Positions 24,675-35,916 of a DNA stretch of 64,000 nucleotides are shown piece after piece. This stretch comes from Apium graveolens (taxonomy: Eukaryota; Streptophyta; Magnoliopsida; Apiales; Apiaceae), in contig NC_133647.1 of assembly GCF_009905375.1 (NCBI RefSeq), forward strand, positions 168,376,275 to 168,440,274, read 5' to 3'. The position numbers and the translations under genes are program-made. Within the stretch, counting starts at the first letter, position 1, and every line of letters begins with the position of its first letter. The notes beneath the pieces were generated by a model. It had not been told where the DNA came from. It did no database searches and was given only the letters and a program-made list of their open reading frames with translations.

Positions 24675-25508
24675 TATTTCTGTTTTTCTTCTTTTTTGTT
24701 TGGAATGTACCATCAGTTGAAGATGTAAAAGAAGATATTTAAATCTTGTAATGGCATCTAATTTAATGGATTATGTTTATCAATTAACTGTGTATTTATC
24801 CCATCATTACATGTTCATACAAAGTAAGGTGTCAACAAGTAGAAAAATGCAATATACACACATAAACATGTTGGGTTAGATATCATAAATCAATCAGAAT
24901 ATTTTATTGGCAATATAATAGCCTGTCCTGATAATCAAAAACTGGCTGACAAAAGGAAGGCTTGAAGCCTTTAATACCAGCTATTACATCCAACAAACGT
25001 AATGGTACAAAAAACATAACTTTCAAAAGTTTAGCCATAACAAATGGCAACTAACAGACCCAACCATAAGAAAAGAAAGTCATAAATATGTTCATCCACA
25101 TTACTACACCACCACCATTCTTGTTAGACACATCAGCAAGCATAAAATATGACATTCATCTCTTCCTCTTTGGGTTGTTTTTCCCGGTTTTTTCTTCAAA
25201 GAAAAAAGTTGAGCTTCCTTGGGTTCCATGAATCTGTCTCTCTTCATGTCGTTGCATCATCTCGGTTATTCTTTGTTGATCTTGACCTGTAGAGGGATTT
25301 GTAGAAAAATTGCCCCCTTGCACCTTCTGTTTGTGTTAATTCATTAAATGTAAGTAAGTTGGCACTAACGATTATCTTAAGAACATAAACTATAGTATAC
25401 ACACGTGTACCTTAAGTGCATAAGTTCTTGAATGATAACCAGGTTTATTGCATGTTTTGCACACACAAGTTGGCTTGGCCATGTTAGGCTGTTAAACAAA
25501 TGAAATAC

Positions 25509-27786
25509 TTAGTTATGATCAGTAAAAGGAGTACTAATTATTTGTAAAAAATTACATACCTTCATGTACTCTTCCTTGCTATAAAAGTTGTTTATATGAA
25601 TTTTCCAGGGTTCATTTTTAATAGCTATACATGCACAAGCATGATAACATGGGATCCCAGTAAAATCCCATTTTCTGCAAGTGCATGTTTTGTTAGGTAA
25701 GTCAACCACCAGCTCATGACCCCCCATCTATTCAAGTTACCAAATATTTGGTGCCTCTAGACCATGATACTGCACAATTCCCAGCATACTGAATTGCTCT
25801 ACATATAAGTCATGACATAAGTATTAGAACAAAATACTGTTTCTTAAGGGCACTATGACAAATATTAGAACCAAAATATTATACTGAATTCAGTAAGTGA
25901 GTATTTAATTTTCCAATTTCTTAAGGGCACTAGGACAAATTATTGTTTCTCTTAAAGCCAATTTATCTCTCCTTACTTGGATTCTTTTCATCACAAACTT
26001 GTGCAACTCTCTGAACATGGTTATTATAGGCAAGTCCCTAAACTTTTTTATAGAGCTATTAAACATCTTACCGTGACTGTTAACAAACATATCACTGTGA
26101 GTATGTGTTCTGAAAGCTGCCCTTGTCTGCTGCCATTAGCCACTCATGACACTTAACAACAATCTATGACACACAAATATATGTATAAGATAAAGCTAAA
26201 GATATACAAACATAACAAGTATAATGACATTTGTACCTCCTTCATCTTATTCATATGTAAATTGAACTCCCAATCAATGCTTGACCTTGCAGCCTTCCAA
26301 AGTAGTTGTCTAAATGCCACTCCTTTGAATTCCTTATGCATATTTTAGTATAAAAGCTTTAACAGGCCATTCAGGGTTCATCCTGATTTTCTTCTCATAA
26401 TGCTCTGCAATCCAAACTAAATTGATTTGTTTTTTTTGAAATGTAGGCATGCAAGTGTGTTTTCTGACCAATGTTCTTATCCGATAAGTTGGAGTCGTAT
26501 TAAATGGAGAAGCATAAACAGTCCATTTACACGGTTTTTTGCACACATATTTGATCTTCCTTCTATAATTTTTGACAAGCTCAATTGGTCTTCTCTCCAT
26601 GATTGCATGATTCCTTATAGCTTTTCTAAAAATCTCGGAATATTTGAGCAACATACCCAGCTCAAAAACAGGTCTTTTCATATCCACATCTTCATTGAAC
26701 TTTGAAATTTTTGGCTCATCTTCATTATTAGAATTAGGTGTCATCCTCTCATCATCACTCCCAGCATAGACACTCTCCTCATCTGTACCCACATTATCAT
26801 CCTTTTCAGGCTCTTCAGGTGTGTTATGATCTTCAAACACCATTTCATCAATATTTTTTTAAACACCAGATCATCATCACTCTAATCCTTATTAGAGGCA
26901 TCTGAGTGCCAAGAATCATCATCACTGTCACTCCCATTCAATTCATATTCATCACTATTCTCGGGATCTGAGAAATCTTTGTAAATACCATCTAATTCCA
27001 TTATCTGTTGTTCCTCATCTATTTCTTGTTGTGTAGATTGTCCACAGGGATTGTCCATATTAATTTCTTCTTGGTTAGGAACAATATCTAATGGTTTCAG
27101 AGGCTGAGTTACAAATACCTCTACATACATATTAGTCATAGGTCTTTCCTTATTAGATATCAATGTACACATAAGCATAAGATCAACATCTGTCTCTAAC
27201 TCAAACAACCCATGTTCCATTGTTGTCCCTGGTATCTTATGGTATATATTACATCATACCCACCCTTTGATCCACTTTCAACTAGCATACCTTTAATCTC
27301 TAGTAGACTAATTGCATCACTATCATAAAAATCAACATATACAACAGAGCCACCGATATATCTCTTAGGGTTATCTAGCAGTTCACCATCATAATATAGT
27401 TTAATTGAGAAAAGATCATCATCTGACATAATAAAGCACCCAAAACTCAATCAATAAGTTAACATTACCATTTTATGCACAATCAAACACAACAAATAGT
27501 TAGTATTAACATACATCAAACACAATAAATTATTAGTACAAGTATACACCTGGAAAATTATGATATTGTTCACTTGTAACCAAATCAGTACAAAGAAGTG
27601 CTTAACATACAACAATCTATATGAAATACACATATATTGTTCAAGAAACCCTAAACCCCCAACTTTATAATCACTATTAACTCAATATGCATACAAAGAA
27701 GGAGAATATATATTACCGATATATTCTGGACAGTGGTAGGGTTTGAAAACATCTTCATCTTCCTTCAGCCTAAGTCTCCACGCCAT
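25509..27786 (-). pseudogene. MuDR/MULE transposase with PB1-like N-terminus and SWIM finger, eroded
   Basis: Minus strand, N to C. A short exon-like start at 27786 (MAWRLRLKEDEDVFKPYHC). Next, from about 27429, a PB1-like MULE N-terminal domain (DDLFSIKLYYDGELLDNPKR, then YIGGSVVYVDFYDSD). Then an acidic linker (27220-26720), a MuDR N-terminal domain (26700-26334: VFELGMLLKYSEIFRKAI, CKWTVYAS, HTCMP, WIAEHYEKKIRMNPEWPV), fragments of the post-catalytic helix region (26090-25905: FRDLPIITMFRELHKF) and a SWIM finger (25727-25509: CTCRKWDFTGIPCYHACACI). The DDE catalytic core between the last two blocks is missing (about 100-200 bp where over 500 is expected). It should not be able to transpose itself. 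Confidence 0.8.
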
Positions 27787-28126
27787 TTTGCTTCAATTGA
27801 AGTTTCAATAATAGTTAGATTTAGGGTTTTTTCTGAGCGGGTTGGGGGAAATTCGGAGAGTTGTTTTGGAGGGAAATAATATGATCGATGTGACAATAAT
27901 ATAGGGGTTATGTGTGTAAAAAAAATATGATTTTACCAATTTAGCCCTATGCTTAATTTATAAAATGAGAATATGTAACGTCCATTAGATGAAACTGACG
28001 AACTGCAATCGTGTGTTAAAAAAATTAAAGGAGGGTCATGCGGGTGCCTATTATTAAAACTCAACCAATTTTGTGCAAAATAATTATAATCAGGCCATTT
28101 TCGTACAATTAAGTCGCTAAAGAATA

Positions 28127-28436
28127 ATGCTCTTGTCTAATTGCCCTATGCATTTTGTGTATACATGTTGGACTATTTATGGACTATGGAATATATATTT
28201 GTTCAATTGTTGGTGATGACATTGAATCCTATTGATGGTCGTGGTTTAATTTTTAGTAGCTTCTTTTTTTATTTAGTTGAAGTTTTTATTATGATACCAC
28301 TTGATGTCATAAAAAAGCTTGAAGAGTGGACTCATGTGTATTAATAATGTACCGCTACTTTGATATATGTTTGGTATTTGCTTTCTGTAAATGAGAGTAT
28401 GTGATAATAAAATTTTCATGAAGCTACTCCTCTTGG
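28127..28436. other. Intergenic, no gene seen
   Basis: The single open frame (28141-28344) has no recognisable features. Confidence 0.5.
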
Positions 28437-28904
28437 TAGAGGTGGCCAGTTGTGCGGTCCGTGCGGTCCGAGCCGGGCCGCATACGGGTTGGACACTAGA
28501 AACCTGGACACTGAACTGGCCCGGTGAAGAAGCGAATCGGGCTTGGGCCGTGTTTGAACCGGAGAAAGAGGAATCGTAACCGCACGCGAGTTGGAGGGTT
28601 GTGCATGCTCGACGAGTCGGTCCGGGCGACGACGGGAAAAGGGAGAACATACCGTTGGCGCGTGCACTTGACTCGCGGGCTCGTGCGGTCTTGTGCTGGT
28701 TCACGGGTTTGTGCGGTCCTGCGGATCTTGTGTGGTTCGTGCCGGGTCTGGTCCCGGTTTTCTGAAGCTCTATTCGTAACCGTCTCGTGAAATCTAACGA
28801 TTTGTGCGGTTCTGAACCGGCTTGAACTTGGCCGAATAAATCCGGGTTTTATTACGAGCCGGTCCCGGACGGGCGTTTCAAACCCGTACAATTGGTCAGC
28901 TCTA
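28437..28904. mobile_element. GC-rich hAT-type MITE (468 bp)
   Basis: Ends are tagaggtggccagttgtgcg on the left and, read inward from the right, tagagctgaccaattgtacg. Flanks are cctcttgg (28429-28436) and ccttttgg (28905-28912), 7 of 8 matching, as for hAT elements. The interior has repeated subterminal tgtgcggtc and gccggg words. Base composition is sharply richer in G+C than the surroundings, which opens long spurious reading frames on both strands. Confidence 0.8.
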
Positions 28905-31247
28905 CCTTTTGGGTCTTTCTGCATGCTTTGCATTATTTACATTATTTATTTAAGTATCTTTTTGTGTATGCTAATATGCTTTACTGTTTCATGCTTGCAA
29001 TTTGCAAATGCTCTACAACTTCAATATTTTTTAGAGCTAAAATGATGACTTATTTGTTAATTTAAAATAGATCATTCCTTGCCGGCTTCGTTTCTCTTTA
29101 GTTTACTCTAAGTACTCTTATGGATAGTATGATCTATGCACAAATTTCGTAGGTAAACGTACCTTTTAAAAGTTAATCGCTTGCGAGATGTATATGTGAA
29201 TTTCTCTTATCAAAATAAGGATTTGTTTTAGTTTTCAATTTTATGATCAATGGCAGATATATATGAAGTCATGGTGGTAGAGGAAGTTAAAAATAATGCT
29301 GTGATCGAACGGTGAGCAGAAGAATGGTTAGTACATGCCCAAAAAAAATGTTCCGATTGCACTCGGAAAAGCAAGAGAGGTCAGGGGATTTCCAGCTAGG
29401 TGGAAAGTCATAATTTCGAAACTGGAGCTCATTCCATCACGCTTGTCGGATTTGTCAAGCCTCCCTTGTTTCTCAAAGAATGCACTGTGTGAGGAGCAGT
29501 TGCAAAAATACTAGATGAAGCAATTGAATTAGCAGAGCCGTGTGTGAAAGAAAAGTACAAGGGTAAATTTCGGATGCAGAGTGATCTTGATGCATTGTCA
29601 GGTAAATTGGATTTAAATCTGAAAGATTGTGGTCTTCTGATCAAAACCGGGGTGCTTGGTGATATTACCTTTCCATTGACAGCTTTAAATTCCTCGACTG
29701 ACTCTGGAGAGGCTAAGCATTTTAGCACAAAGGAGTTACTGGCCCGTCTTCAGATTGGACATCTAGAGGCAAAGCATAAAACTATTGATAGCCTTGTTGA
29801 GATCCTTCAAGAGGATGAAAAGAATGTATTGGCTGTTCTTGGACGGAGCAATATTGCTGCTTTAGTCCAGTTACTCACAGCTACTTCTCCTCGGATCAGA
29901 GAGAAGACTGTAACAGTTATTTGCTCTCTTGCGGAATCAGGAAGCTGCGAGAATTGGCTTGTTTCTGAAGGTGTACTCCCACCTCTGATAAGGCTTGTCG
30001 AGTCTGGTAGGGCTTTTGGTAAAGAGAAATATACGATTTCTCATTAAAGACTGTCTATGTCAACAAAAACTTCTGGTTTAATTGTCGGACATGGTGAAGT
30101 GCGGCCTCTGATTGATATATGCCAAACTGGTGATTCTGTTACACAGGCTGCAGCTGCTTGTACTTTGAAGAACATATCTGCTGTTCCAGAAGTGCGTCAA
30201 ACTCTTGCAGAAGAAGGAATTATAAAAGTTATGATCAATCTCCTTGATCATGGGATTTTATTGGGTTCCAAGGAATATGCAGCTGAATGCTTTCAAAGTC
30301 TCACCTCAGCCAATGATAGTCTTCGAAGGTTCGTTGTAGCAGAAGGGGGAATACAAAGGGGTTAAATCTCAATGTGGTCACTAAATTGAAAGCCCTATAT
30401 CAAAAAATTCACTTAAGTTATCGGGAACTTGTATGCACCACTCTAGTAATCAGTAATGACATTGCCGTTAGTGGTGTTCGTTGACCTAACATTAAACGTT
30501 ATGACTTTAACGGAAGTCACAGCTGGAAAGAGATGGCTACACTTGTAACACTACGCGGATTCCTAGCCTCTGTAATACAATTTTAACTTTTCAAACATGT
30601 AAGTATATTTTATATTATTTGTAAAAAAACATCACTCAGATTCAAATTAATTTGATCCAGCATCTACCTAACCACTGGTTCATGTTTTGTACACCCAGAA
30701 GATGATAAAGGTTTTTTCTTCAATTTTCACCTCAGACACATAAGTATACATAACTAAAGGGAAAGACTCACGAAACCTGAAAAGTGGGTTTTGATGTGTG
30801 AATTTTCATCGTCCTTGTAGCTTTAGATTAGAGGTATATATAATTATTGATTTCCGCTATAGCCATGCCCAGTTTATTTTTATTTTTTGTGTTTTTTTTG
30901 TTTCTTTATGTTTCAAATGATCGTTTAATTTTATCTTTTGGATATAAAAAGTTTCTATTCTTTATAGATTTCATTTATATTTAATGCCATAAAAATGAAG
31001 AAATAGATTATTATTGTGGTTGTTTTTCCAAATTGTCAATATTAAAATATTTGATGCGAAAAAATATAGTTCATTAAATTATTTAGTCAACATTGTCATT
31101 TGAATTTTTTTATAAATTAAAGGCAAAATGGCCGTGATTTAAAATTAAAAGTAAATATAAATTTTATTTTATTTTTAAGTATTTTATAAATTAAAAAGAA
31201 ATTCAAAGATTTTGTATTAAAAAAAATTGATCTAAAGTTAAAAATAA

Positions 31248-32531
31248 GACTTAATTGCAGGAAGATGGATTGAGTTTTAATTTTTTTTGCACAAAAATGA
31301 CTGACCTATGATAACAAGCGCCCGCATGACTCAACTTCAATTTTTTAAGCAGTCGATTGTGTTCCGTTACTTAACTCAAACAGACGTTATCTTTTTAGGG
31401 TAAAGTTGGAAAATATTGAAACTTCAGTTTCATTTATCATGCAGGGAATCAGTCAAGAGATATTAATGAACTATTATGTTTTGCTCCTCAACTATTACCG
31501 GGAGTTCAGGAACATTCACTAAATTGAGGGTGTGAAGTACAAGTATCTTCGATTTTAGCTATTCAAGTGACATATTTCACAGGTCAGGGGATTTGTATTG
31601 GTTTCACTAATTCCCATGCCGTTGCAGATGAAAGCATTATTTTTAATTTCATCCAAGCATGGGGTTTGATTGCTAAGAGTTTCCCCCTGAATCTCAGTGA
31701 TGATGCATTGTTGTATAATTGTTTAAAATTGTTCAAACTTCCATTTTATGATAGGAGTGTAATCAAAGACTAGGACGGTAATTTAGATAATATTTGTATT
31801 AATTAAAGAGATAAATATTACTCCCGTGTTCCTCTCATTCTAGTTCCCGCTTCAGCTAAGATGGGTAGAGCGGCGTTTGTGCTGGCTCAAACCAACCTTG
31901 AAGCACTCAAGAAGCTGATCTCAACAAAACTACCAAGATCACCACATCTATCCTCATTAAGAGTGCCAGGTGGGTACAATTTAAAAGGCATTAAATCATG
32001 GTGTTATGACAATTTAAAAGGCACTCGATTTTGCAGATAATTTGAGGAGCAGCTAGCTTGCATCAGGGCATCGTCACTAGGTCCAATTTAAATATCTATC
32101 TTCAAGACTCTTACATCAATAAAAAAGCAATGCTCCGGAAAATTCACTCCCACAGGTGGCTCTCTTGGAGCGTACGTATCAGTGACTGTTTAATTATCAA
32201 AGATAACCAAGTGGTTCAGCCACAACCATCGAGTTGCCTTCATCACAAAGTTGATTTGTATGATTAGGGGTGCCAGTTTGGTTCTTAAATGTTAGAGTTC
32301 ATTTATAAATGTTGTAATATATACATACAGCTGAGATTATATCATATTAGCCGGTAGAATAACTGTATTCCAACTTTACCCCTTCAAAACTAACGTCCGT
32401 TTGGGGTAACTAACGGAATGCAATCAAGTGCTTAAAAATTTAAACTTCAGTCCTGCGGGCGCTTATTATTATAGGTCAGCCATTTTTATGCAAAAAAATT
32501 ATAACTGGGTACATATTCCTGCAATTAAGTC
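31248..32531. mobile_element. Pack-MULE carrying a BAHD acyltransferase fragment
   Basis: Bounded by gacttaattgcaggaagatg and, read inward from the right, gacttaattgcaggaatatg, with about 140 bp of inverted similarity. It is flanked by a perfect 9-bp duplication taaaaataa (31239-31247, 32532-32540). The interior carries host-gene-like coding sequence and no transposase. Terminal words (tttttgca, ggcgcttatta, gtccgtttg) match the MULE at 24237-28117. Confidence 0.85.
31440..31970 (+). pseudogene. Captured BAHD acyltransferase fragment
   Basis: Plus-strand frames give LLCFAPQLLPGVQEHS, then QVTYFTGQGICIGFTNSHAV, ADESIIFNFIQAWG, PFYDRSVIKD and, in another frame, FVLAQTNLEALKKLISTKLP. These are the middle of a BAHD enzyme of the anthocyanin/flavonoid malonyl- or acyltransferase type, which moves acyl groups from CoA to glycosides. 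The catalytic HxxxD lies in SHAVADES (H-A-V-A-D kept). The DFGWG end is absent, and stops occur near 31530 and 31773. It is flanked on both sides by Pack-MULE termini, so it is a transduplicated piece rather than a resident gene. Confidence 0.8.
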
Positions 32532-33489
32532 TAAAAATAAACGGGTCTTCTTATCTTGTAAGCATTTTGTTGTATAATATTTTTTATTTATTTATATATT
32601 ACGCTTATTTTTAAAAATTATTATCAATATTCTGTTTCATTTTTTTAAAATTACTAAAAAGAAAATTGTGATCTTGAAGAAAGAATGTTGAGTGGGTGTT
32701 AAAAGATTAAAAGTGTTTTGTTTAGCTGGACTGGGGGTAACCTTCCACGTATCACGAGTCTTTCCCGCTGGTATACATGTCAAGGTCAACCTATTTTCCG
32801 TTAGGTCAACAAATACCACTAACGGCACTATCATTATTCATTACTTAATTACTTAAGTAGTGCATACGAGTCCCCGATAACTTGAGTAAGTTTTCTGATA
32901 TGTGCCCTTGAGTTTAGTGACTACTTTGAGATTTAACCCGAATACAAAGTCTTTTGAATTACTTGGATGTTCCACTTCCTCAAGAATCCGCTGTTGGCGC
33001 ATCAAGGAACTTGGTTGGCTTAGTCTCTGGGGATATTTTAATTTCACAAGGCCTTCTTCCTATATTAGTTCACGTGATAAAGTTCGGATCATTGGGTGCA
33101 CAACAAGCAGCCACCTCAACAATTTGTTAAATTTGCAGCTCCATTGAAATGAAGAGAATGATCAGTGAGGCTGGCTGCATTCCTATGCTCATTAAGATGC
33201 TGGAAGCTTGATGAATCTTTCGCAGAACTGTAGGAACGTGAGACGGGATGAAAAAAACGTGCCAAATTTAGTACAACTTCTTGACCCGAGTTCTGAAAAC
33301 ACTGCTAAGAAATATGCAGTTACATGTCTTGCCTTGCTCTCCTCGAGCAAGAAGTGTAAGAAGCTGATGATCTCGTATGGCACCACTGGATATCTTAAGA
33401 AACTTACTGATATGGATATCCCAAGTGCCAAGAAGTTGCTCGAGCGATTGGAAATAGGGAAGTTAAGGAGCTTGTTCAGCAGAAAATAG

Positions 33490-35565
33490 GGTAATATGCT
33501 GGAAGTTAAGAATAATTTGTAGTATAATTTTAATTACATTTCTTCAAGTTTCATGATCTGTACAAAACAAATTGGCTGACATTACTTAAGTTGTTTCCTC
33601 AAGCTGCAGCCTGCAAGTGTCTATAAACCTTGCTTTTTTTAGCTAAATATCTATAAACCCTGCTTTAGCTTTATCAATGCATATGCAATAAATTATCTTC
33701 ACTTCAATTTTTTTTATTTTTTTAAGTCCATTTCATTTTGTTAGGAACACAAAAACTCCCTCCAAATACTATGGGTTAATATACAGAGTAGACGAGTAGT
33801 GTTTAAATAGTTTTTTTAGTAGTTAAACTCATGCACCCCAGTGCTTAAATAGATATCATAGGTTAGGTCGGGCTATCGACAAATTTTCGAATTTACCAAG
33901 TGATCTCACGTCAACGGAGGTCGAATAAGTTATATTTTGTGATAAAATCGAATACTGAATGCAAAAAAGCAAGGGTCAAAAGCACATGTACTCCGTAGTA
34001 AAAATTGCTTAAAAATTAATGAGTAGGGCAACACTGCTAGGTACAGAATCTATTTTCAAAATATTTTTCTAATAATGTGACATAATAATTGACCTGTTTT
34101 AATTTGTGTATATATATTCTGGGTAGCAAATAACCCTCCGTGGATAACTGTTATTCAAAAAATATATAATATATAATTTATTTTATTTTTATTACATATA
34201 GTTAAAAATTTAATTATCAAGTTAAAAATTGAAGTTACACAATTTTTTTATTTAAAAATTATTGAAATTAATGAAAAAGTTTAAATTAGTTTTATAATAG
34301 AATCACACTTATTAAAAATTATTCCACTTTAGAATCAAATTTAAAATCAAGTAATTTATCAAATTTTAATTGTTAAATTTTTTATTATATTCAAATATAA
34401 TTATTATTTTAGATTAGTATCGAATTTCATATTTTTTGAAATAAAATTTTACAATTTGTAATAAAATCAATGATTCTCCACGAGATTTTTCATAGTTCTC
34501 CATGGAGTAGTATATACACGGGTCATAATTTATTATAGGAAAGATTTTGAGAATATGATTTTGTAATCTGAAATTTTCTAATAAATAAGCTTAAAAGTTC
34601 ATTTTATAAAATTCAATACGCTAGCCTATAAGAGAGTTGAGTGGAACAAAATGAGTATTGAATAATTTTAGTTTTCAATTTTGATAAAATGATTAAATTA
34701 AATTAATTGATAATTATTTTAAGTCAAAATTTATAATGAGTGATCTACTTTGAATTTTTTGAATTAAGTCATTCACTTACTTTATATTTAATTCATATAT
34801 AACTGTGACATTTATCTTAATATATATATCCAGAAGAAGAGTCTATCTTTACTAAAAAAAATTTAACACCGTTAAAAGAAAATATTAATAATAGTTGATC
34901 GGTATAATTTGTAATTTGTTTAACCATTTTGTTATCCCTTTAAATCATGACCGTCGGATTTTCTTCATCAAATAATTAAACCGTTAGGTCCAAATACTAA
35001 AAAAATACCGTTAACAAGTTATGACGGTCGAATCCTCGACAACAAACATTTATATTATTATTTATAAAGATACTTATAAGTTATGAAGTTCAAATCCCGT
35101 TAACAACAAATATTTATATTATTATTTATAAAGATATATATAAATTTTCATATTCGAATCTCATGAACAACATATATTTATATTATAAAATTATTAATAA
35201 TAAATAATATCTCATCAATCATATACTATTTAAACTTAATTTGAAGGTATAATTTTTTTTATATTTATACAATCATTATTTAGGATTTAATTATTTTAAT
35301 AAAATTATATAAAATATAAATATAAAAATATAAATATTAAATAAGACCCGCAATAATAGTTGACCTGTAAAAAATACCACACATTGGCTACTTGTAAATT
35401 TTGACCATCAATCAATGTATAAAATAATAAAAGCACAGGCAAATGAAGAAAAGGTCAAAAGCTTAAGCTTTCAATAGTATGCAGTAGGAAGTGGGAAGGA
35501 AGTTTCAAATGAAATGTGATGCGACTTTATTGTGACAAGGAAAGAAAAACAAGTGGAAATGTGAT
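33490..35565. other. AT-rich intergenic region with a short tandem repeat
   Basis: No coding region seen. From about 35018 to 35215 there are three diverged copies of a roughly 63-bp unit containing aacaacaaatatttatatt followed by attatttataaagata. The region immediately 5' of the NLP gene (35400-35565) probably holds its promoter, but no box can be named with confidence. Confidence 0.5.
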
Positions 35566-35916
35566 ATGTACAAAGTCATCGGTCCAAATGCAGAACTAAT
35601 TGCAGAACAGAACCGGTTACTAAATTTAACTGGAAAGTACAAGCAACCATGGCTACAAGCTTTGTTAATGATGAGACGCAGCCTTGGAGCAGACACAATG
35701 TACTGTTCCAAATTTGGGAGGCAAGCAGCGAAAGATTTGAAGATGGGCGAAGATACTGGGAGCTTGTGGCCAGGAAAGAACCATTCTATGTTCTTTTTAA
35801 TGATGATAAGGGATTTTCATCTTACAGGATTCACTCACTCGCTTCTTCGATCACAATACAAGAGGATCAAGAAGAACACGGTAAAGAAGCAGGTGTTATC
35901 ACCCGCGTATTTCTGA
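35566..35916 (+). other. Overlapping upstream ORF of the NLP gene
   Basis: An ATG at 35566 opens a 116-codon frame overlapping the NLP start at 35649 in another frame. If both lie in the mRNA it would compete for initiation. No protein family is recognisable, so it may be chance. Confidence 0.3.

Larger units (their letters stand above)
24237..28117. mobile_element. Mutator-like element (MULE), 3.9 kb
   Basis: Flanked by a perfect 9-bp duplication, taaagaata (24228-24236 and 28118-28126), the Mutator signature. Left terminus cttaattgcacgaatatgac; right terminus, read inward, gcgacttaattgtacgaaaa. Similarity of the ends extends through ttttgcacaaaattgg and gagttttaataataggcac, roughly 100 bp. 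Inside are an eroded MuDR-type transposase on the minus strand and a GRF zinc-finger ORF on the plus strand. The same terminal family bounds the Pack-MULE at 31248-32531. Confidence 0.85.
30359..32939. mobile_element. TIR element inserted in the ARM pseudogene
   Basis: Ends gggttaaatctcaatgtggt and, read inward from the right, gggttaaatctcaaagtagt. The inverted similarity continues for about 130 bp to gttgacctaac. It is flanked by a perfect 10-bp direct repeat gaatacaaag (30349-30358, 32940-32949), which suggests a Mutator-like insertion (usually 8-11 bp). ARM coding sequence resumes exactly after it. Its own interior is non-coding except for the nested Pack-MULE. Confidence 0.85.
29250..33489 (+). 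pseudogene. Armadillo-repeat protein pseudogene (At5g50900/vacuolar-protein-8-like type)
   Basis: Begins at the ATG at 29250. ARM-repeat blocks are clear: LDEAIELAEPCVKEKYKG, ELLARLQIGHLEAKHKTID, LGRSNIAALVQLLTATSPRI, SGSCENWLVSEGVLPPLIRL, GDSVTQAAAACTLKNISAVP, AEEGIIKVMINLLD and, after an insertion, LPQESAVGA, GSLGAQQAAT, EAGCIPMLIKMLEA, VPNLVQLLDPSSENTAKKYA, LLERLEIGKLRSLFSRK. ARM solenoids mediate protein binding. Lesions: TGA at 29313, frameshifts near 29345 and 29490, TAA at 30045, a 2.6-kb transposon at 30359-32939, TAA at 33128, TGA plus a small deletion near 33209. There are no introns in the recognisable parts; the parental family is, as I recall, also largely intronless, so retrocopy status is undecided. 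Confidence 0.88.

Noticed and set aside
28273..28933. Several overlapping reading frames of 80-145 codons on both strands
   Set aside because: They lie inside the GC-rich hAT MITE, overlap in many frames, are Arg/Ser/Pro-rich as expected from composition, and show no domain.
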